A DNA stretch of 64,000 nucleotides from Phycisphaerae bacterium (GCA_013360585.1 JABWBH010000008.1:1-64000), one strand, 5' to 3'. Counted from the stretch's first letter, positions 16,307 through 26,265 are shown. Translations and numbers: made by a program. Notes: generated by a model not told the origin, from the letters alone.

Positions 16307-17344
16307 TCAGCGGACCGCTTTCCAACGCTTTGCGAAGATCAGCCCGGCCTCGAACAAGCCCCACATCGGGATCGCCAGCAGGATCTGACTGACGACGTCG
16401 GGTGGGGTCAGCACCGCTGCGATGATGAAGATGACAAGGATGATGATCTTCCGAGAGCGTCCGAGTTGCTCCGTCGTCACCAGCCCCGCCCACACCAGGA
16501 AGAACACGGCGATCGGAAGCTGAAACGCCAGTCCGAACGCCAGCATCAGCATCAGCACGAACGACGTGTAAAAATCCACGGAGAACTGGGACGAGATGCG
16601 CCCGTCGCCTGAACCGGGCGACAGCTGTGTCGTCAGCGTCTCGCCCCCGACGCGCACGCACAACCTGCCAGTCTCAAGATTCAGCCAGGTGTCTCCGTGC
16701 TTCGGCGCCGGCGGATCCTGCGGCAGGATCGGAATATTCAAGGGATTCGGCGCCGTCGAATCCGGGTTCGCCGCGTCGTCGTCGCCCGTGACGTGCGGAT
16801 CGCCGATCAGAAGCCGCTGAATCCCGGTCAATCCTTCAAACTCGACGGCGAAACTCTCGTTGAACGTAACGAAAAAGTTCAGGACGATCGGCAGCACGAT
16901 CCAGTACACGAAGCCGACGCCCAGCGCAAAAAGCCCGATCGACACCGGCAGGAAGCGTTGGACAAAACGCTGCTCCTTCGGATACAGACCGGACGCGACG
17001 AACTGCCAGATCTGCACGAGCACCCAGGGCATCGCCAGGATCAGCCCGCTGAGGAGCCCCAGCTTCATGTACACGCTGAAGGTGGACGCCGGCGACAAGG
17101 ACACAAGCTGCGAGGGCAGGTGATGCCGCATCAGGACGGCGATCAAGGGCTGGCAAAGCAGGCTCATCAGTGACTTCGCGAAGATCAGCCCCAGCACGGC
17201 GCCTGCGACCACGCCGATCAGCGACAGAATCAGGCGAATGCGCAGCTCCTCCAGGTGGTCGCCGAAGGACATGCGGGTCGCTTCCATGTATTCCGGATCG
17301 CCCGGTTCGGCGGACGCGGCGTTGGTTTGAGGGTCGTTCGACAT
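16307..17344 (-). CDS. tatC: Sec-independent protein translocase TatC
   Basis: TatC is the twin-arginine signal receptor in the inner membrane. The conserved N-terminus SFGDHLEELRIRLILSLIG and SGLYPKEQRFVQRF after helix 2 are diagnostic, as is LTPPDVVSQILLAIPM near the end. Six helices are visible. The second periplasmic loop, normally about 20 residues, carries an extra segment of about 90 residues (roughly 190-275; ...VTGDDDAANPDSTAPNPLN...) before the fourth helix. The start MSNDPQTN at 17344 is chosen over an upstream one because the homologous part begins shortly after. No tatA/tatB is adjacent. Confidence 0.95.
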   Translation of the reverse strand: MSNDPQTNAASAEPGDPEYMEATRMSFGDHLEELRIRLILSLIGVVAGAVLGLIFAKSLMSLLCQPLIAVLMRHHLPSQLVSLSPASTFSVYMKLGLLSGLILAMPWVLVQIWQFVASGLYPKEQRFVQRFLPVSIGLFALGVGFVYWIVLPIVLNFFVTFNESFAVEFEGLTGIQRLLIGDPHVTGDDDAANPDSTAPNPLNIPILPQDPPAPKHGDTWLNLETGRLCVRVGGETLTTQLSPGSGDGRISSQFSVDFYTSFVLMLMLAFGLAFQLPIAVFFLVWAGLVTTEQLGRSRKIIILVIFIIAAVLTPPDVVSQILLAIPMWGLFEAGLIFAKRWKAVR

Positions 17345-17577
17345 GTGGGCGGATTCTATCGGACCGGCGTTCCGCGGGATAATCCAGGCTGGACGCATCA
17401 GGAATCGGGAGCATTGAGCGACCCCCGTGATTGAGCGCCGTTCACAAGAAACCTTAGCGCCGGCTTAACCGAACGAATTGGCGCGGCGCGACATTGACGG
17501 GAGAATCCGCGGCGTCGCACAGGGAAGGCGGTCGTGAGCGGAAGAACCTTCACCCCCTCCCGTGCGGGATACGGAAC

Positions 17578-18300
17578 ATGACTCCCCCGCGATCCATCCT
17601 GATCGTCGAAGACCAGAAAGACCTGGCGGACATGCTCACGCGCGGCCTTGAGCGGGAGGGGTTCGCGTGCCGGACGGTCCGAGACGGGCGGGCCGCGCTG
17701 GCGGAGGCGGAGCGGCAGCCCCCGGACATCATCCTGCTCGACCGGATGCTGCCGGTCCTTTCCGGCGACGAAGCGGCGCGTCGGCTGCGGGCCAGTCATC
17801 GCACCGCGCGCGTCCCGATCCTCATGCTCACGGCCAAAGGGGAGGAGCTGGACCAGATCGTCGGGTTGTCGCTGGGGGCGGACGATTACGTCACGAAGCC
17901 TTTCTCAATGCAGGTGCTGATCGCGCGGATCAACGCGATCCTGCGCCGAGCCGAGACCGGTCCGACGTCGTCAGGCGAGGTTTTCACTCAGGGTCCGGTC
18001 GTCCTCGATGTCGCCCGGCATGAAGTCACGGTGGACGGGCTGCCCGTCGTCCTGACCGCGACGGAGTTCCGCCTGATGCGGGCGTTGATGGCGGCGGGTG
18101 GACGGGTGCTCAGCCGCGACAACCTGATCGACAAAGCCCTGGGCGCCGGGGTGGTGGTAAATGATCGGACGATCGACGTTCACATCACGGCGCTGCGGAA
18201 AAAGCTTGCCGGGGTTGCGGGGGGCGCCGCCGCACGCTGGGTCCAGACCGTCCGCGGGGTGGGTTACACATACCGACAACCGGAGGAGAAGGCGGTCTAG
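17578..18300 (+). CDS. OmpR/PhoB-family response regulator
   Basis: A 240-aa two-component regulator. The receiver domain at 1-120 has the acidic pocket VEDQ (E11 D12), phospho-acceptor D55 in ILLDRMLPVLSG, LMLTAKGEE and the Lys in DDYVTKPFS. The C-terminal winged helix at 145-235 ends TVRGVGYTYRQ, as in PhoB. No histidine kinase gene is adjacent on this strand, so it is an orphan here; the orphan kinase at 33073-34506 is a speculative partner. The start is ATG 17578; the frame extends upstream without homology. Confidence 0.92.
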   Translation: MTPPRSILIVEDQKDLADMLTRGLEREGFACRTVRDGRAALAEAERQPPDIILLDRMLPVLSGDEAARRLRASHRTARVPILMLTAKGEELDQIVGLSLGADDYVTKPFSMQVLIARINAILRRAETGPTSSGEVFTQGPVVLDVARHEVTVDGLPVVLTATEFRLMRALMAAGGRVLSRDNLIDKALGAGVVVNDRTIDVHITALRKKLAGVAGGAAARWVQTVRGVGYTYRQPEEKAV

Positions 18301-18533
18301 CCTTCTTTGAGCCGCTCGTCGCGGAACGACGCCCGAGTCGGGGTTATGATTTCCCCTTCATTCCGTTATAATGCTCCCGTCCAGTCTTGGGGAAGGACAG
18401 CGGAGGCCGTCTTGCGTGAGGGGAACGCGGGGCGGGGGTTTCAGGAACCGTGACGTTGTTCGCACCCAGGTTCGGCGTAACCCGGCGTTCCGCACGAGCC
18501 GGTGCGCGTTCCTCGTATACAGGAGCAAGGGGC

Positions 18534-19259
18534 ATGAAGAGGTTTCGATTTCTGCTGGCGTGGGCGCCGCTTTGTGCGGCGCTGCTGATCGGCTGCGAGC
18601 GCGGCGGCGCGCCCGAGGACGGGAAGCCGTCCGCAACGGCGACGACGGCCTCGACCGCTTCCGGGACAAGTCCGATCGAGGACTACCGGAAAGAGCGCAT
18701 GAAGGAGGCGATGCGCGGTCTGCGCTACGAAAAGGGTTACGTCGAACTCGATCCGGAGCAGGCGCCGGCGATCGCCGAGGAGGTTCGCAACGAGACGTAT
18801 GAGGGCCTGCTCAGCAAAGGGCGGACGGAGCTGGACAGCGGGCTTTCGGTCGAGGCGATCGGCACGTTCACCCGGGCGGTCATTCACAGCCCGCAACAAG
18901 CCCCGGCTTACGAGGCGCTGGGCGACGCCCTGATCACGAAGGGGCGCGTCAACGAGTCCCAGGCCGCGTACACATCGGCGATGGGCATCGCGGATGACTC
19001 CGCGGAACTGCGCTTCAAGGTGGCGCAGAACATTCAGCGCGGCGGCGACCTCGACGGTCAGATCGCGGCATACGGGCGCGTTATCGAGTTGGATCCGAAT
19101 CACGCGGAGGCGCATTCGCGCATCGCGATCGCGTACTACTACAAAGAAGAGTACGCGGCGGCGTGGACGCACACGCATGAGGCGGAGCGCCTCGGCGGCG
19201 TCGTTCCGCCGCAGTTCCGCGGAATGCTGAGCGCGAAACTGGCGGAACCTGCGAACTGA
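18534..19259 (+). CDS. TPR-repeat lipoprotein
   Basis: A 241-aa protein starting MKRFRFLLAWAPLCAALLIGCERGG, a lipoprotein signal peptide with the lipobox LIGC. AGGAG lies just before the ATG. After a Thr/Ala-rich linker, about four tetratricopeptide repeats follow (GRTELDSGLSVEAIGTFTRA, PAYEALGDALITKGRVNES, GQIAAYGRVIELDPNHAEAH, SRIAIAYYYKEEYAAAWTH). It is likely anchored in a membrane and acts as an interaction scaffold. No specific partner can be named. Confidence 0.85.
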   Translation: MKRFRFLLAWAPLCAALLIGCERGGAPEDGKPSATATTASTASGTSPIEDYRKERMKEAMRGLRYEKGYVELDPEQAPAIAEEVRNETYEGLLSKGRTELDSGLSVEAIGTFTRAVIHSPQQAPAYEALGDALITKGRVNESQAAYTSAMGIADDSAELRFKVAQNIQRGGDLDGQIAAYGRVIELDPNHAEAHSRIAIAYYYKEEYAAAWTHTHEAERLGGVVPPQFRGMLSAKLAEPAN

Positions 19260-19411
19260 GCGGAACGGCGTGCCACTTCGGATCGGGCCTGCATGCGGCG
19301 GGCGCGACATCGGAAACAGAAACATGAACGCGCGTCCGAAAGCGACGCGGTTTTTGCGGGATGGGCGCGATCGACAAAAGCGGATCGGCGCGACCCGCGG
19401 GGAGAACACGA

Positions 19412-21214
19412 ATGCGAAGATCGACAAGCATGATGAACCGGAACGGCCGGCTGGCGGTCGCGGCGGCGGCGGTCGCGGCGCTTTCCGGGGGGGCGTCGGC
19501 ACAGGTGGACGTGGGTCCGCAGGTCCGGATTGACGTCGCCGGCGGGACGTTCGCGGCGAACGAGACGACGATGGCGGCGTCCGACGGCAATCCGCTCGAG
19601 ATCGTCGGCGCCTGGAACGACTGGCGGCGCAGCGGCGGAAACGAGGTGATCAACATGGGCGTCGCCCTGACGCTCAACGGCGGGGTGTCGTGGACGGACT
19701 TCCTGGTCCGCCCGCCGCAGGCCAACCAGTCCGGCGTTGAGGGCGATCCGATGACCGCGGCCGACCCGCGCACCGGCTACCTCTGGGTGGGCGCGATCTC
19801 GTTCGCCGGGAACGGCGGCATCTACGTCGCGCGCAAGGCGCCGGGGGCGCAGAACTTCGAGGCGTCGGTGATGGCCCGGACGACGGGCGGCGCGGACAAG
19901 TGCTGGATGGCGGCGGGACGCGCGCATGACAATCCGAACGCGACGCGCGTGTACATCGCCTACAACGAAGGCGTCATCACTTCGACGGACATGGGTCAGA
20001 CCTGGAGCGCGCCCCGCAGTCTGGGCAGCGGCATCGGCTTCCTTCCGCGCGTCGGGCCCAACGGCGAAGTGTACGTGGCGTACTGGGATTTCGGCAACGG
20101 CGTGCTGATGCGGCGCAGCCTTGACGGCGGAACCACGTTCGGAAACGCAATCCGCATCGCCACCCGCCTGGACACCTGGGGCACGCAGGACGGCTCGCGC
20201 TTTCCGGGCAACATGCGCGTGCCGCCGATGAACTACATCGCCGTCGATCCCAACGACGGAACGCTCTACTGCATTTACTTCGACACCACGAACCGTCAGA
20301 ACAACAACTACAACGTGGACCTGTATTTCTGCCGGTCCACCGACCGCGGGGACACGTGGACCACGCCGCGCGTCATCAACGGCGACGGCAACCCGCCGGG
20401 GGATCAGTTCTGGCCGTGGTTCGAGGTGGACGCCGAAGGACGTCTTCACCTGACGTTCTTCGACTCGCGACATACGAACCAGAACGACAACACGACCAAC
20501 GGCATGTTCGACAACTACTACGCGATCAGCGAGGACCGGGGGGATTCCTGGATCGAGTTCCGCCTGACGCCGAATTCGTGGAACTGCAACAATGACGGGC
20601 TGAACCGCGGTCAGCAGTTCATCGGCGACTACAACGGCCTGGCGGTCGCCGGCGACGTTGTTTACCCGTGCTACCTGTCCACGCAGAACGGCGATCCGGA
20701 CATCTTCACCAACATCATCACGGTCGGCGGCGAACCGCAACCGGGCGCCTGCTGCTTCAGTGATGGAAGCTGCGCAGACCTGCTTCGGGAGGATTGCGCG
20801 GCGCAGGGCGGAACCTGGCGCTTCGGGACGGACTGCGGCGCCTTCTCCTGCCCGCAGCCGGGCGCGTGCTGCCTCAACGATGAGGATTGCGCCAGCCTGA
20901 TCGAGTCGGAATGTCTGTCGTCGGGGGGAACCTTCCTCGGCGAAGGTGCGGATTGCCGTAACGCGTGCCCGTGCGACGCGATCAAGAAGTTCCGCGCCCG
21001 TTGCAAGGACAACGGCGAGATCGTGGCGAAAGTGGTCTACCGCGATAACAGCCACGACGGCGAGTTCGTAACGGTTGCCGTCGACTCGCAGAACTTCAAC
21101 GTCATCGTGCTCAACGGTAAGGCGAAGCTTTTCGCCTGCTGTTACACAGGCGGACACACCGTCCGGCTTGTTGACCCGGGTTGCTTTGACCCGATCAACG
21201 TCGGTTGTCCGTGA
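19412..21214 (+). CDS. Secreted sialidase/BNR-like protein with Cys-rich repeats and shared C-terminal domain
   Basis: About 600 aa. The start MRRSTSM is chosen because GGGGAG lies 8 nt upstream; a signal peptide ends at about ALSGGASA. Residues 40-430 form a BNR/sialidase-like propeller with repeated exposed-strand motifs such as STDMGQTWSAPR, SLDGGTTFGN, STDRGDTWTTP and SEDRGDSWIEF. Two 40-residue disulfide-type repeats follow (PGACCFSDGSCADL, PGACCLNDEDCASL), a pattern frequent in Phycisphaerae surface proteins. The last 80 residues are a domain also present in the proteins at 39508 and 44947. Catalytic sialidase residues were not identified, so enzymatic activity is uncertain. Confidence 0.8.
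   Translation: MRRSTSMMNRNGRLAVAAAAVAALSGGASAQVDVGPQVRIDVAGGTFAANETTMAASDGNPLEIVGAWNDWRRSGGNEVINMGVALTLNGGVSWTDFLVRPPQANQSGVEGDPMTAADPRTGYLWVGAISFAGNGGIYVARKAPGAQNFEASVMARTTGGADKCWMAAGRAHDNPNATRVYIAYNEGVITSTDMGQTWSAPRSLGSGIGFLPRVGPNGEVYVAYWDFGNGVLMRRSLDGGTTFGNAIRIATRLDTWGTQDGSRFPGNMRVPPMNYIAVDPNDGTLYCIYFDTTNRQNNNYNVDLYFCRSTDRGDTWTTPRVINGDGNPPGDQFWPWFEVDAEGRLHLTFFDSRHTNQNDNTTNGMFDNYYAISEDRGDSWIEFRLTPNSWNCNNDGLNRGQQFIGDYNGLAVAGDVVYPCYLSTQNGDPDIFTNIITVGGEPQPGACCFSDGSCADLLREDCAAQGGTWRFGTDCGAFSCPQPGACCLNDEDCASLIESECLSSGGTFLGEGADCRNACPCDAIKKFRARCKDNGEIVAKVVYRDNSHDGEFVTVAVDSQNFNVIVLNGKAKLFACCYTGGHTVRLVDPGCFDPINVGCP
20972..21211 (+). other. Shared C-terminal cysteine domain, copy 1
   Basis: Eighty codons from CDAIKKFRARCKDNG to the end. 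They keep the pattern C..(I/V)KK....C...G.I.AKVV, HDG, V.VA(V/I)D, CC(Y/F)(T/S)G.HT and a final Cys-Pro that recurs in two other secreted proteins of this window. Confidence 0.9.
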
Positions 21215-21246
21215 GACCGGGGAGTTGACGTGGTGCGACGGAGTTG

Positions 21247-21284
21247 AACGGCGGCCGGGTTGCTCGCGCATCCCGGCCGCCGTT
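21247..21284 (+). terminator. Hairpin terminator after the sialidase-like gene
   Basis: AACGGCGGCCGGG (21247-21259) and CCCGGCCGCCGTT (21272-21284) form a perfect 13-bp stem with a 12-nt loop. No T-tract follows, so it may be a transcript-end hairpin rather than a classic intrinsic terminator. Confidence 0.6.
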
Positions 21285-21946
21285 GCCGATTTGCGGCGCT
21301 TGTTTTGAGCATCAGGGCATGCAAGCGGCCCGGTCGGACGGACTCGAGGGGAGACGTCTCGGCGTTGGGCGGCGAGGTTGACGGGCTGGCGGACCTTGGT
21401 GACCTCGCGCAACAATCCTCACTTTTCAAGGATGGTGGTCCATCGACGGTGAGGAACGACCCGTCAGGCGGGTTATGCCCGCCGCTTCCGGTTAAACAGG
21501 TCCGTAGTATCCCGAGTTGCAGATTGGTTGCTCAACTCGGGAGCGCGGACCTCCGGTCCGCACAGGCGGAGCAAAGCTCCGCGCTCCTGATCAAAGGCAA
21601 AGAACTGATGACTCACCCCATCGCGCCAAATTCCCCAGCATCAATCGCTGGGCAATTCTCGGCTGTCCCTCCGGGGCACAAGGGCGCGCCGCGTCGCAAC
21701 CTCAAGACCATCAAGGCGCTGCGCACTGAAGTCAGAGGGAGGCTCCGGTGTTGCCTTTCCACCAAGGCTTCCTTACTTTGACCGTGTTGTGCGATGTTAA
21801 GGGCGGGCGGGCGCGGCCCGCTTCGGCTCGGCTGGGGCGGGAGCGGGTCGGATGTGCGGCGGAGTCGGACGGAGCGGGAGTGTTCGTGCGATGACGGACG
21901 TTTGCGCGGGCTGAAGGCCGCGGCTTGGGTTGGGAGAGGTGATGCG
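21285..21946. other. Gene-free stretch with dispersed palindromes
   Basis: I see no convincing gene. Several short palindromes occur: GCGGACCTCCGGTCCGC near 21543, GCGGAGCAAAGCTCCGC near 21568, and GCGCGGGCTGAAGGCCGCGG near 21905. They resemble the dispersed hairpin repeats of planctomycete genomes. Confidence 0.5.
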
Positions 21947-23371
21947 ATGGCGACGCGGATCGAGAAGGACAGCATGGGGGAGATGACGGTTCCGGCGGAG
22001 GCGCTGTGGGGGGCGACGACGCAGCGGGCGGTCGAGAACTTTCCGGTCAGCGGGTACCGGTTCGGACGGCGGTTCATCCGGGCGATGGGCCTGATCAAGC
22101 AGGCGGCGGCGAAGGTCAACCGCGATCTGGGCAAGCTCGATGAGAAAAAGGCTGACCTGATCATCCGGGCGGCGCAGGAGGTGGTGGACGGCAGGCTCGA
22201 CGATCACTTTGTGCTCGACATCTTCCAGACCGGGTCGGGCACGAGCACGAACATGAACGCCAACGAGGTCATCGCCAACCGTGCGGCGCAGATCGGCGGC
22301 GGGAAGATCGGCTCCAAGGAAGTCCACCCCAACGACCACGTCAACATGGGTCAGTCGTCGAACGACGTGATCCCGGCGGCGATCCACGTGGCCGCGGCGG
22401 AGGCGATGCGCAGCGACCTTGTGCCGGCGCTGGAGGCGCTGTCGGCGGGGTTGGCGAAGAAGGCGAAGGAGTTCGCAGGGGTGCTGAAGATCGGGCGGAC
22501 GCATCTGATGGACGCGACGCCGGTGACGCTGGGTCAGGAGTTCGGCGGGTACGCGCGGCAGGCGGCGCTGGCGGCGCTGCGGGCGACGAAGGCGGTGCGG
22601 GCGTTGCGGGAGCTTCCGCTCGGCGGGACGGCGGTGGGGACGGGGATCAACACGCATCCGGAGTTCGCCCGGCGGATCTGCGCGGAATTGAGCAAGGTGA
22701 CGGGTATCGAGTTCGTCGAGGCCGAGGATCACTTCGAGGCGCAGGCGTCGAAGGACGCGGTGTGCGAAGTGAGCGGGCAGCTGAAGGCGATCGCGGTCGG
22801 TCTGGCGAAGATCGCGGGAGACATCCGCCTGCTGGGCAGTGGCCCGCGCTGCGGCATCGGTGAAATCCTTCTGCCCGCGACGCAGCCGGGCAGCAGCATC
22901 ATGCCCGGCAAAGTCAACCCGGTGATGTGCGAGATGGTGTGCCAGGTGGCGGCGCACGTGATCGGGGCGGACGCAGCGGTGACGGCGGCGTGCCGGGAGA
23001 GTTTCTTTGAGCTGAACGTGGGCATGCCGGCGATGGCGCACCACCTGCTGGAGGCGGTGCGGCTGCTGGCGTCGGCGTCGCGGGTATTCACGGAGAAGTG
23101 CGTCCACGGCATTACGGCGAACGCGGAACGCTGCCGGGACTTGATCGAAGGCTCGCTGGCGATGTGTACGAGCCTTGCGCCGCTGGTGGGGTATGACACG
23201 GCTGCGGCGATTGCGAAGGAGGCGTTCGCCACCGGGAAGACGGTCCGCCAGATCGCGCAGGAGCAGATCAAGTCCGGGAAGATCAAGCTGACCGCGACGC
23301 AGCTCGACGAGGCGCTGAACCCGGCGGACATGATCCACCCGAGCGACAAGGTGCTTCCGGTTTCGGCGTAA
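21947..23371 (+). CDS. fumC: Class II fumarate hydratase
   Basis: FumC interconverts fumarate and malate in the TCA cycle as a homotetramer without an iron-sulfur cluster. The 474-aa protein starts MATRIEKDSMGEMTVPAEAL behind GGGAGAGG; the longer upstream frame is not homologous. Active-site segments are all present: FQTGSGTSTNMNANEVIANR, VHPNDHVNMGQSSNDVIPAA, GRTHLMDATPVTLGQE, and the superfamily signature GSSIMPGKVNP followed by the cationic Asn/Lys loop. It lies alone between two gene-free regions and is presumably transcribed singly. Confidence 0.97.
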   Translation: MATRIEKDSMGEMTVPAEALWGATTQRAVENFPVSGYRFGRRFIRAMGLIKQAAAKVNRDLGKLDEKKADLIIRAAQEVVDGRLDDHFVLDIFQTGSGTSTNMNANEVIANRAAQIGGGKIGSKEVHPNDHVNMGQSSNDVIPAAIHVAAAEAMRSDLVPALEALSAGLAKKAKEFAGVLKIGRTHLMDATPVTLGQEFGGYARQAALAALRATKAVRALRELPLGGTAVGTGINTHPEFARRICAELSKVTGIEFVEAEDHFEAQASKDAVCEVSGQLKAIAVGLAKIAGDIRLLGSGPRCGIGEILLPATQPGSSIMPGKVNPVMCEMVCQVAAHVIGADAAVTAACRESFFELNVGMPAMAHHLLEAVRLLASASRVFTEKCVHGITANAERCRDLIEGSLAMCTSLAPLVGYDTAAAIAKEAFATGKTVRQIAQEQIKSGKIKLTATQLDEALNPADMIHPSDKVLPVSA

Positions 23372-23596
23372 GCGCCATAACGATCTTTGCACCACGGCGC
23401 CCGCTCGCACCGCCCTGGGAAACCCCTGAGTTCCGGTCCCGTGACGGACACCGGGCGTTACACGCGCGTGACAGACCCGCTTCCGGCGCGCGGTTAGACT
23501 TTTCCGATGAGATGCGGGCAGGCCGGTCCAGGCGAGGGTCGGTCGAGTCCGGCTGTCGTGGCGTAGAATCCGTCGGGAGAGTGCGAGGGTTCCGGG

Positions 23597-24340
23597 ATGG
23601 GCGCGAAACGTCGGGTGGTGATCGTTGAGGATGAGCCGGCGATCCGTCGGGCGGTGGTGGACATCCTGAAGATGGCCGGATACGAACCGGTCGAAGCGGC
23701 GGACGGCGAGGCGGGGCTTCATGCCTCGCGTGCGGGCGGCGTGGATCTCGTGCTGCTGGATCTGATGCTGCCGAAACTGGACGGTTTCGATGTGCTCTCA
23801 GCGCTGCGCGAGACGCACCCGTCCTTGCCGGTGATCATCCTGACGGCGCGGGGTGCGGAGGACGACCGCGTCCGCGGACTGAAGCTCGGCGCGGACGACT
23901 ACGTGGTGAAACCCTTCTCGGCGCGGGAGCTTCTGGCGCGGATCGAGGCCGTCCTGCGTCGCACACCGGAGCGACCGGCGCAGATCCTCCGCCTCAAACA
24001 CGGGGCCACGGTCGTGGACTGTGCGCGTCATGAGGTGGTGACGCCCGACGGTCAGCGGACAGCGTTGTCGGAGATGGAAGCCGAGGTGATGCGGCGGCTG
24101 GCGACGCAGCGCGGGCAGGCGGTTTCGCGGGAGTCGCTGCTCAGTTCAGTCTGGGGCATCCGTGATGGGCGGGTGGAGACGCGGGCGATCGACATGCACA
24201 TCACGCGCCTGCGCAACAAACTGAGCGGATCCTCGTCAGAGAGCAACGGCGACGGAGAGGACTGGATCGTGACGGTGCGCGGGAAGGGATACATGCTCGG
24301 CGCGGACGTTCAGGTCGAGACGGAGGGGCGGGCGTCGTGA
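23597..24340 (+). CDS. OmpR-family response regulator
   Basis: A 247-aa regulator. The receiver has VEDEPAIRRA, phospho-acceptor D55 (LVLLDLMLPKLDG), ILTARGAED and DDYVVKPFSARELL. A winged-helix domain follows, with VSRESLLSSVWG and IDMHITRLRNKL, ending TVRGKGYMLG. The stop overlaps the start of the downstream kinase gene (GTGA), so the two form a cotranscribed, coupled pair. The signal is unknown. It is distinct from the orphan regulator at 17578 although both belong to the PhoB class. Confidence 0.95.
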   Translation: MGAKRRVVIVEDEPAIRRAVVDILKMAGYEPVEAADGEAGLHASRAGGVDLVLLDLMLPKLDGFDVLSALRETHPSLPVIILTARGAEDDRVRGLKLGADDYVVKPFSARELLARIEAVLRRTPERPAQILRLKHGATVVDCARHEVVTPDGQRTALSEMEAEVMRRLATQRGQAVSRESLLSSVWGIRDGRVETRAIDMHITRLRNKLSGSSSESNGDGEDWIVTVRGKGYMLGADVQVETEGRAS

Positions 24341-26265
24341 GCGGACCGGCAAGGCTGAAGACGCTGGCGGGAGCGGGGTTTGCGTTCATCTGCGTGTTCG
24401 TCCTCGGGGGTCTGATCTGGGCGACGTGGCTGACGGTGCGCCTCGAGGATTATGAGCTTCGGGCGCTGCGGGAAGAGGGCGTGCAGTCAGCGCTGTGGCG
24501 GCTGGACAATACGCTGATGCCCTTCCTGGCGCGAGAGACGGGCCGATCGTACCGGCATTACAGCGCGCGCTACGCGCCGACGTCGCTGTCGCGCAACGGG
24601 GCTGAAGTCAACGCATCCGAATACGCGCTTCCGTCGCCGATTCTCGAGCAGGATCCGCCGGAGTGGGTGGACGTGTACTTTCAGTGGGGAGAGAACGGCG
24701 AGCCGACCTCGCCGCAGATTCTTCCGCAAGAGCAGGAGGATCGCGGGGGTTCCGCCAGCCCCGCAGCGCCCGCGACGCCGCCGACGGAAACGCTCGCGCT
24801 GGCCGAAGCGCTGCGAGAACTGACGTCACATCTGTCTTATGACGAGCTGCGGGACCGGTTCAACGCCGCCGTGGCGCGTGATCTTCATTCCGCACCGGAC
24901 CCCGGAACCTCGGCTGAACCGATCCCCCTCGCTTCCGCGCAATCGCGCGGATTTGAGCGCTACCAGGAAGCCCAGATGCGCGGGACGCAGGAGTGGGCGA
25001 CGCGCCAGCTCGTGAACCGACAGTTGCAGCAGTCGAATACGCAGATGATCGGGTGCGACCCGATCGACGTCGTGGCCCAGAACCTTTTGAACAAGGTGGA
25101 GAATTCGAACCCGGCGCTCCCCTTGGATGTTCCGGAATACGCGGAGGTCTGGGTGACGCCGATGATCCCGGTGTGGCTGCCTCGGGAGGGGGAGGTTCCG
25201 GGGCTTGTGCTGATGCGGCGCGTGACCGTGGCGGTGCCTGAGGTGACGGAATCTTCGGTGTATCAGGGCCTGCTGATCAACTGGGAGAAGCTGCGCGACA
25301 GCCTGCTTGCGCAGCTTGCGGAATCGCATCCCCGCGCCACGCTGACGCCGGTGATGTCATCGACGGGAACGCGCGACCACAATGTGCTGGCGACGCTTCC
25401 GGCGCGGCTGGACATTGAGCCGATGGCGGCGGGCGTGTCGCTGTGGACGTGGAACGAGGGGCGGGCGACGCTCCTGCTGGTGTGGGGCGTGGCGCTGGTG
25501 TCGCTGGGGGTCATCGGGCTGGGGCTTCGGACGCTGCTGACGGTGTCCAACCGGCGTGTCGAATTTGCGTACGCCGTCGCACATGAACTGCGCACGCCGC
25601 TGACGACGTTTCGTCTTTACACCGACATGCTGGCCGAGGGGCTGGTTCCGGAGGAGTCCCGTCCGGAGTACCTTCAGACGCTGAACCGGGAGTCGAAGCG
25701 CCTCGCCGACGTGGTCAACGGCGTGCTCGAGTACGCCCGGATCGAGAACCGCAAGGTCCGGCTTGCACCCGCGACGATCCGCGCCGACGAGTTTCTGAAC
25801 CGCACGCGGACGACGTTCGCCAAGGCATGCGCCGATGAGGGCGTGCAGCTCGTCACTGACAATCAGTGGGAGGATGGGCGCCCGCTGACCACCGACGTCG
25901 AACTGGTGCTTTGCGTGCTGGGGGTGCTGGTGGCGAACGCCTGCCGGCACGGGCGCAACGGAGACGGATCCCGCGTGCTCGTGCGTCTCGGAGAAGCCGG
26001 CGAGCGCATCGCGCTGGACGTCGTCGACACCGGTCCGGGCATCGAGGCGTCGGACGTTCGCGCATTGTATAAACCGTTCCGCCGGGGGAAGTCGGCCGAG
26101 TCCCGCGCGAAAAGCGGTCTGGGGCTGGGGCTGGCGCTGGCGAAGAACTGGTGCGGCCTGCTGGGCGGGCGTCTCGAACTTGTCCACCGCAAGGATCCGA
26201 CTTACGGCGGAGCGCACTTCCGCATGACGCTGCCGCAGTTGCAGACCAACGGTGTGGTCGGGTAG
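24337..26265 (+). CDS. Membrane sensor histidine kinase
   Basis: A 642-aa kinase. It has an N-terminal membrane helix (FAFICVFVLGGLIWATWLTV), a long extracytoplasmic sensor region of about 340 residues with a Pro/Ala-rich stretch, and a second helix (TLLLVWGVALVSLGVIGLGL). HisKA follows with the phospho-acceptor His in VAHELRTPLTTFRLYTDML. HATPase has the N box (LVANACRHG), G1 (DTGPGIE) and G2 (GLGLGLALAKNW). The sensor region matches no domain I can name. The gene starts at GTG 24337, overlapping the regulator gene by 4 bp. Confidence 0.93.
   Translation: MSGPARLKTLAGAGFAFICVFVLGGLIWATWLTVRLEDYELRALREEGVQSALWRLDNTLMPFLARETGRSYRHYSARYAPTSLSRNGAEVNASEYALPSPILEQDPPEWVDVYFQWGENGEPTSPQILPQEQEDRGGSASPAAPATPPTETLALAEALRELTSHLSYDELRDRFNAAVARDLHSAPDPGTSAEPIPLASAQSRGFERYQEAQMRGTQEWATRQLVNRQLQQSNTQMIGCDPIDVVAQNLLNKVENSNPALPLDVPEYAEVWVTPMIPVWLPREGEVPGLVLMRRVTVAVPEVTESSVYQGLLINWEKLRDSLLAQLAESHPRATLTPVMSSTGTRDHNVLATLPARLDIEPMAAGVSLWTWNEGRATLLLVWGVALVSLGVIGLGLRTLLTVSNRRVEFAYAVAHELRTPLTTFRLYTDMLAEGLVPEESRPEYLQTLNRESKRLADVVNGVLEYARIENRKVRLAPATIRADEFLNRTRTTFAKACADEGVQLVTDNQWEDGRPLTTDVELVLCVLGVLVANACRHGRNGDGSRVLVRLGEAGERIALDVVDTGPGIEASDVRALYKPFRRGKSAESRAKSGLGLGLALAKNWCGLLGGRLELVHRKDPTYGGAHFRMTLPQLQTNGVVG

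Noticed and set aside
19139-21415. A 758-codon frame opposite the sialidase-like gene
   Set aside because: Shadow frame; the plus-strand gene has a signal peptide, propeller motifs and a conserved C-terminal domain.
21797-23722. A 641-codon frame opposite fumC
   Set aside because: Arg/His-rich shadow of the fumC reading frame with no recognisable motif.
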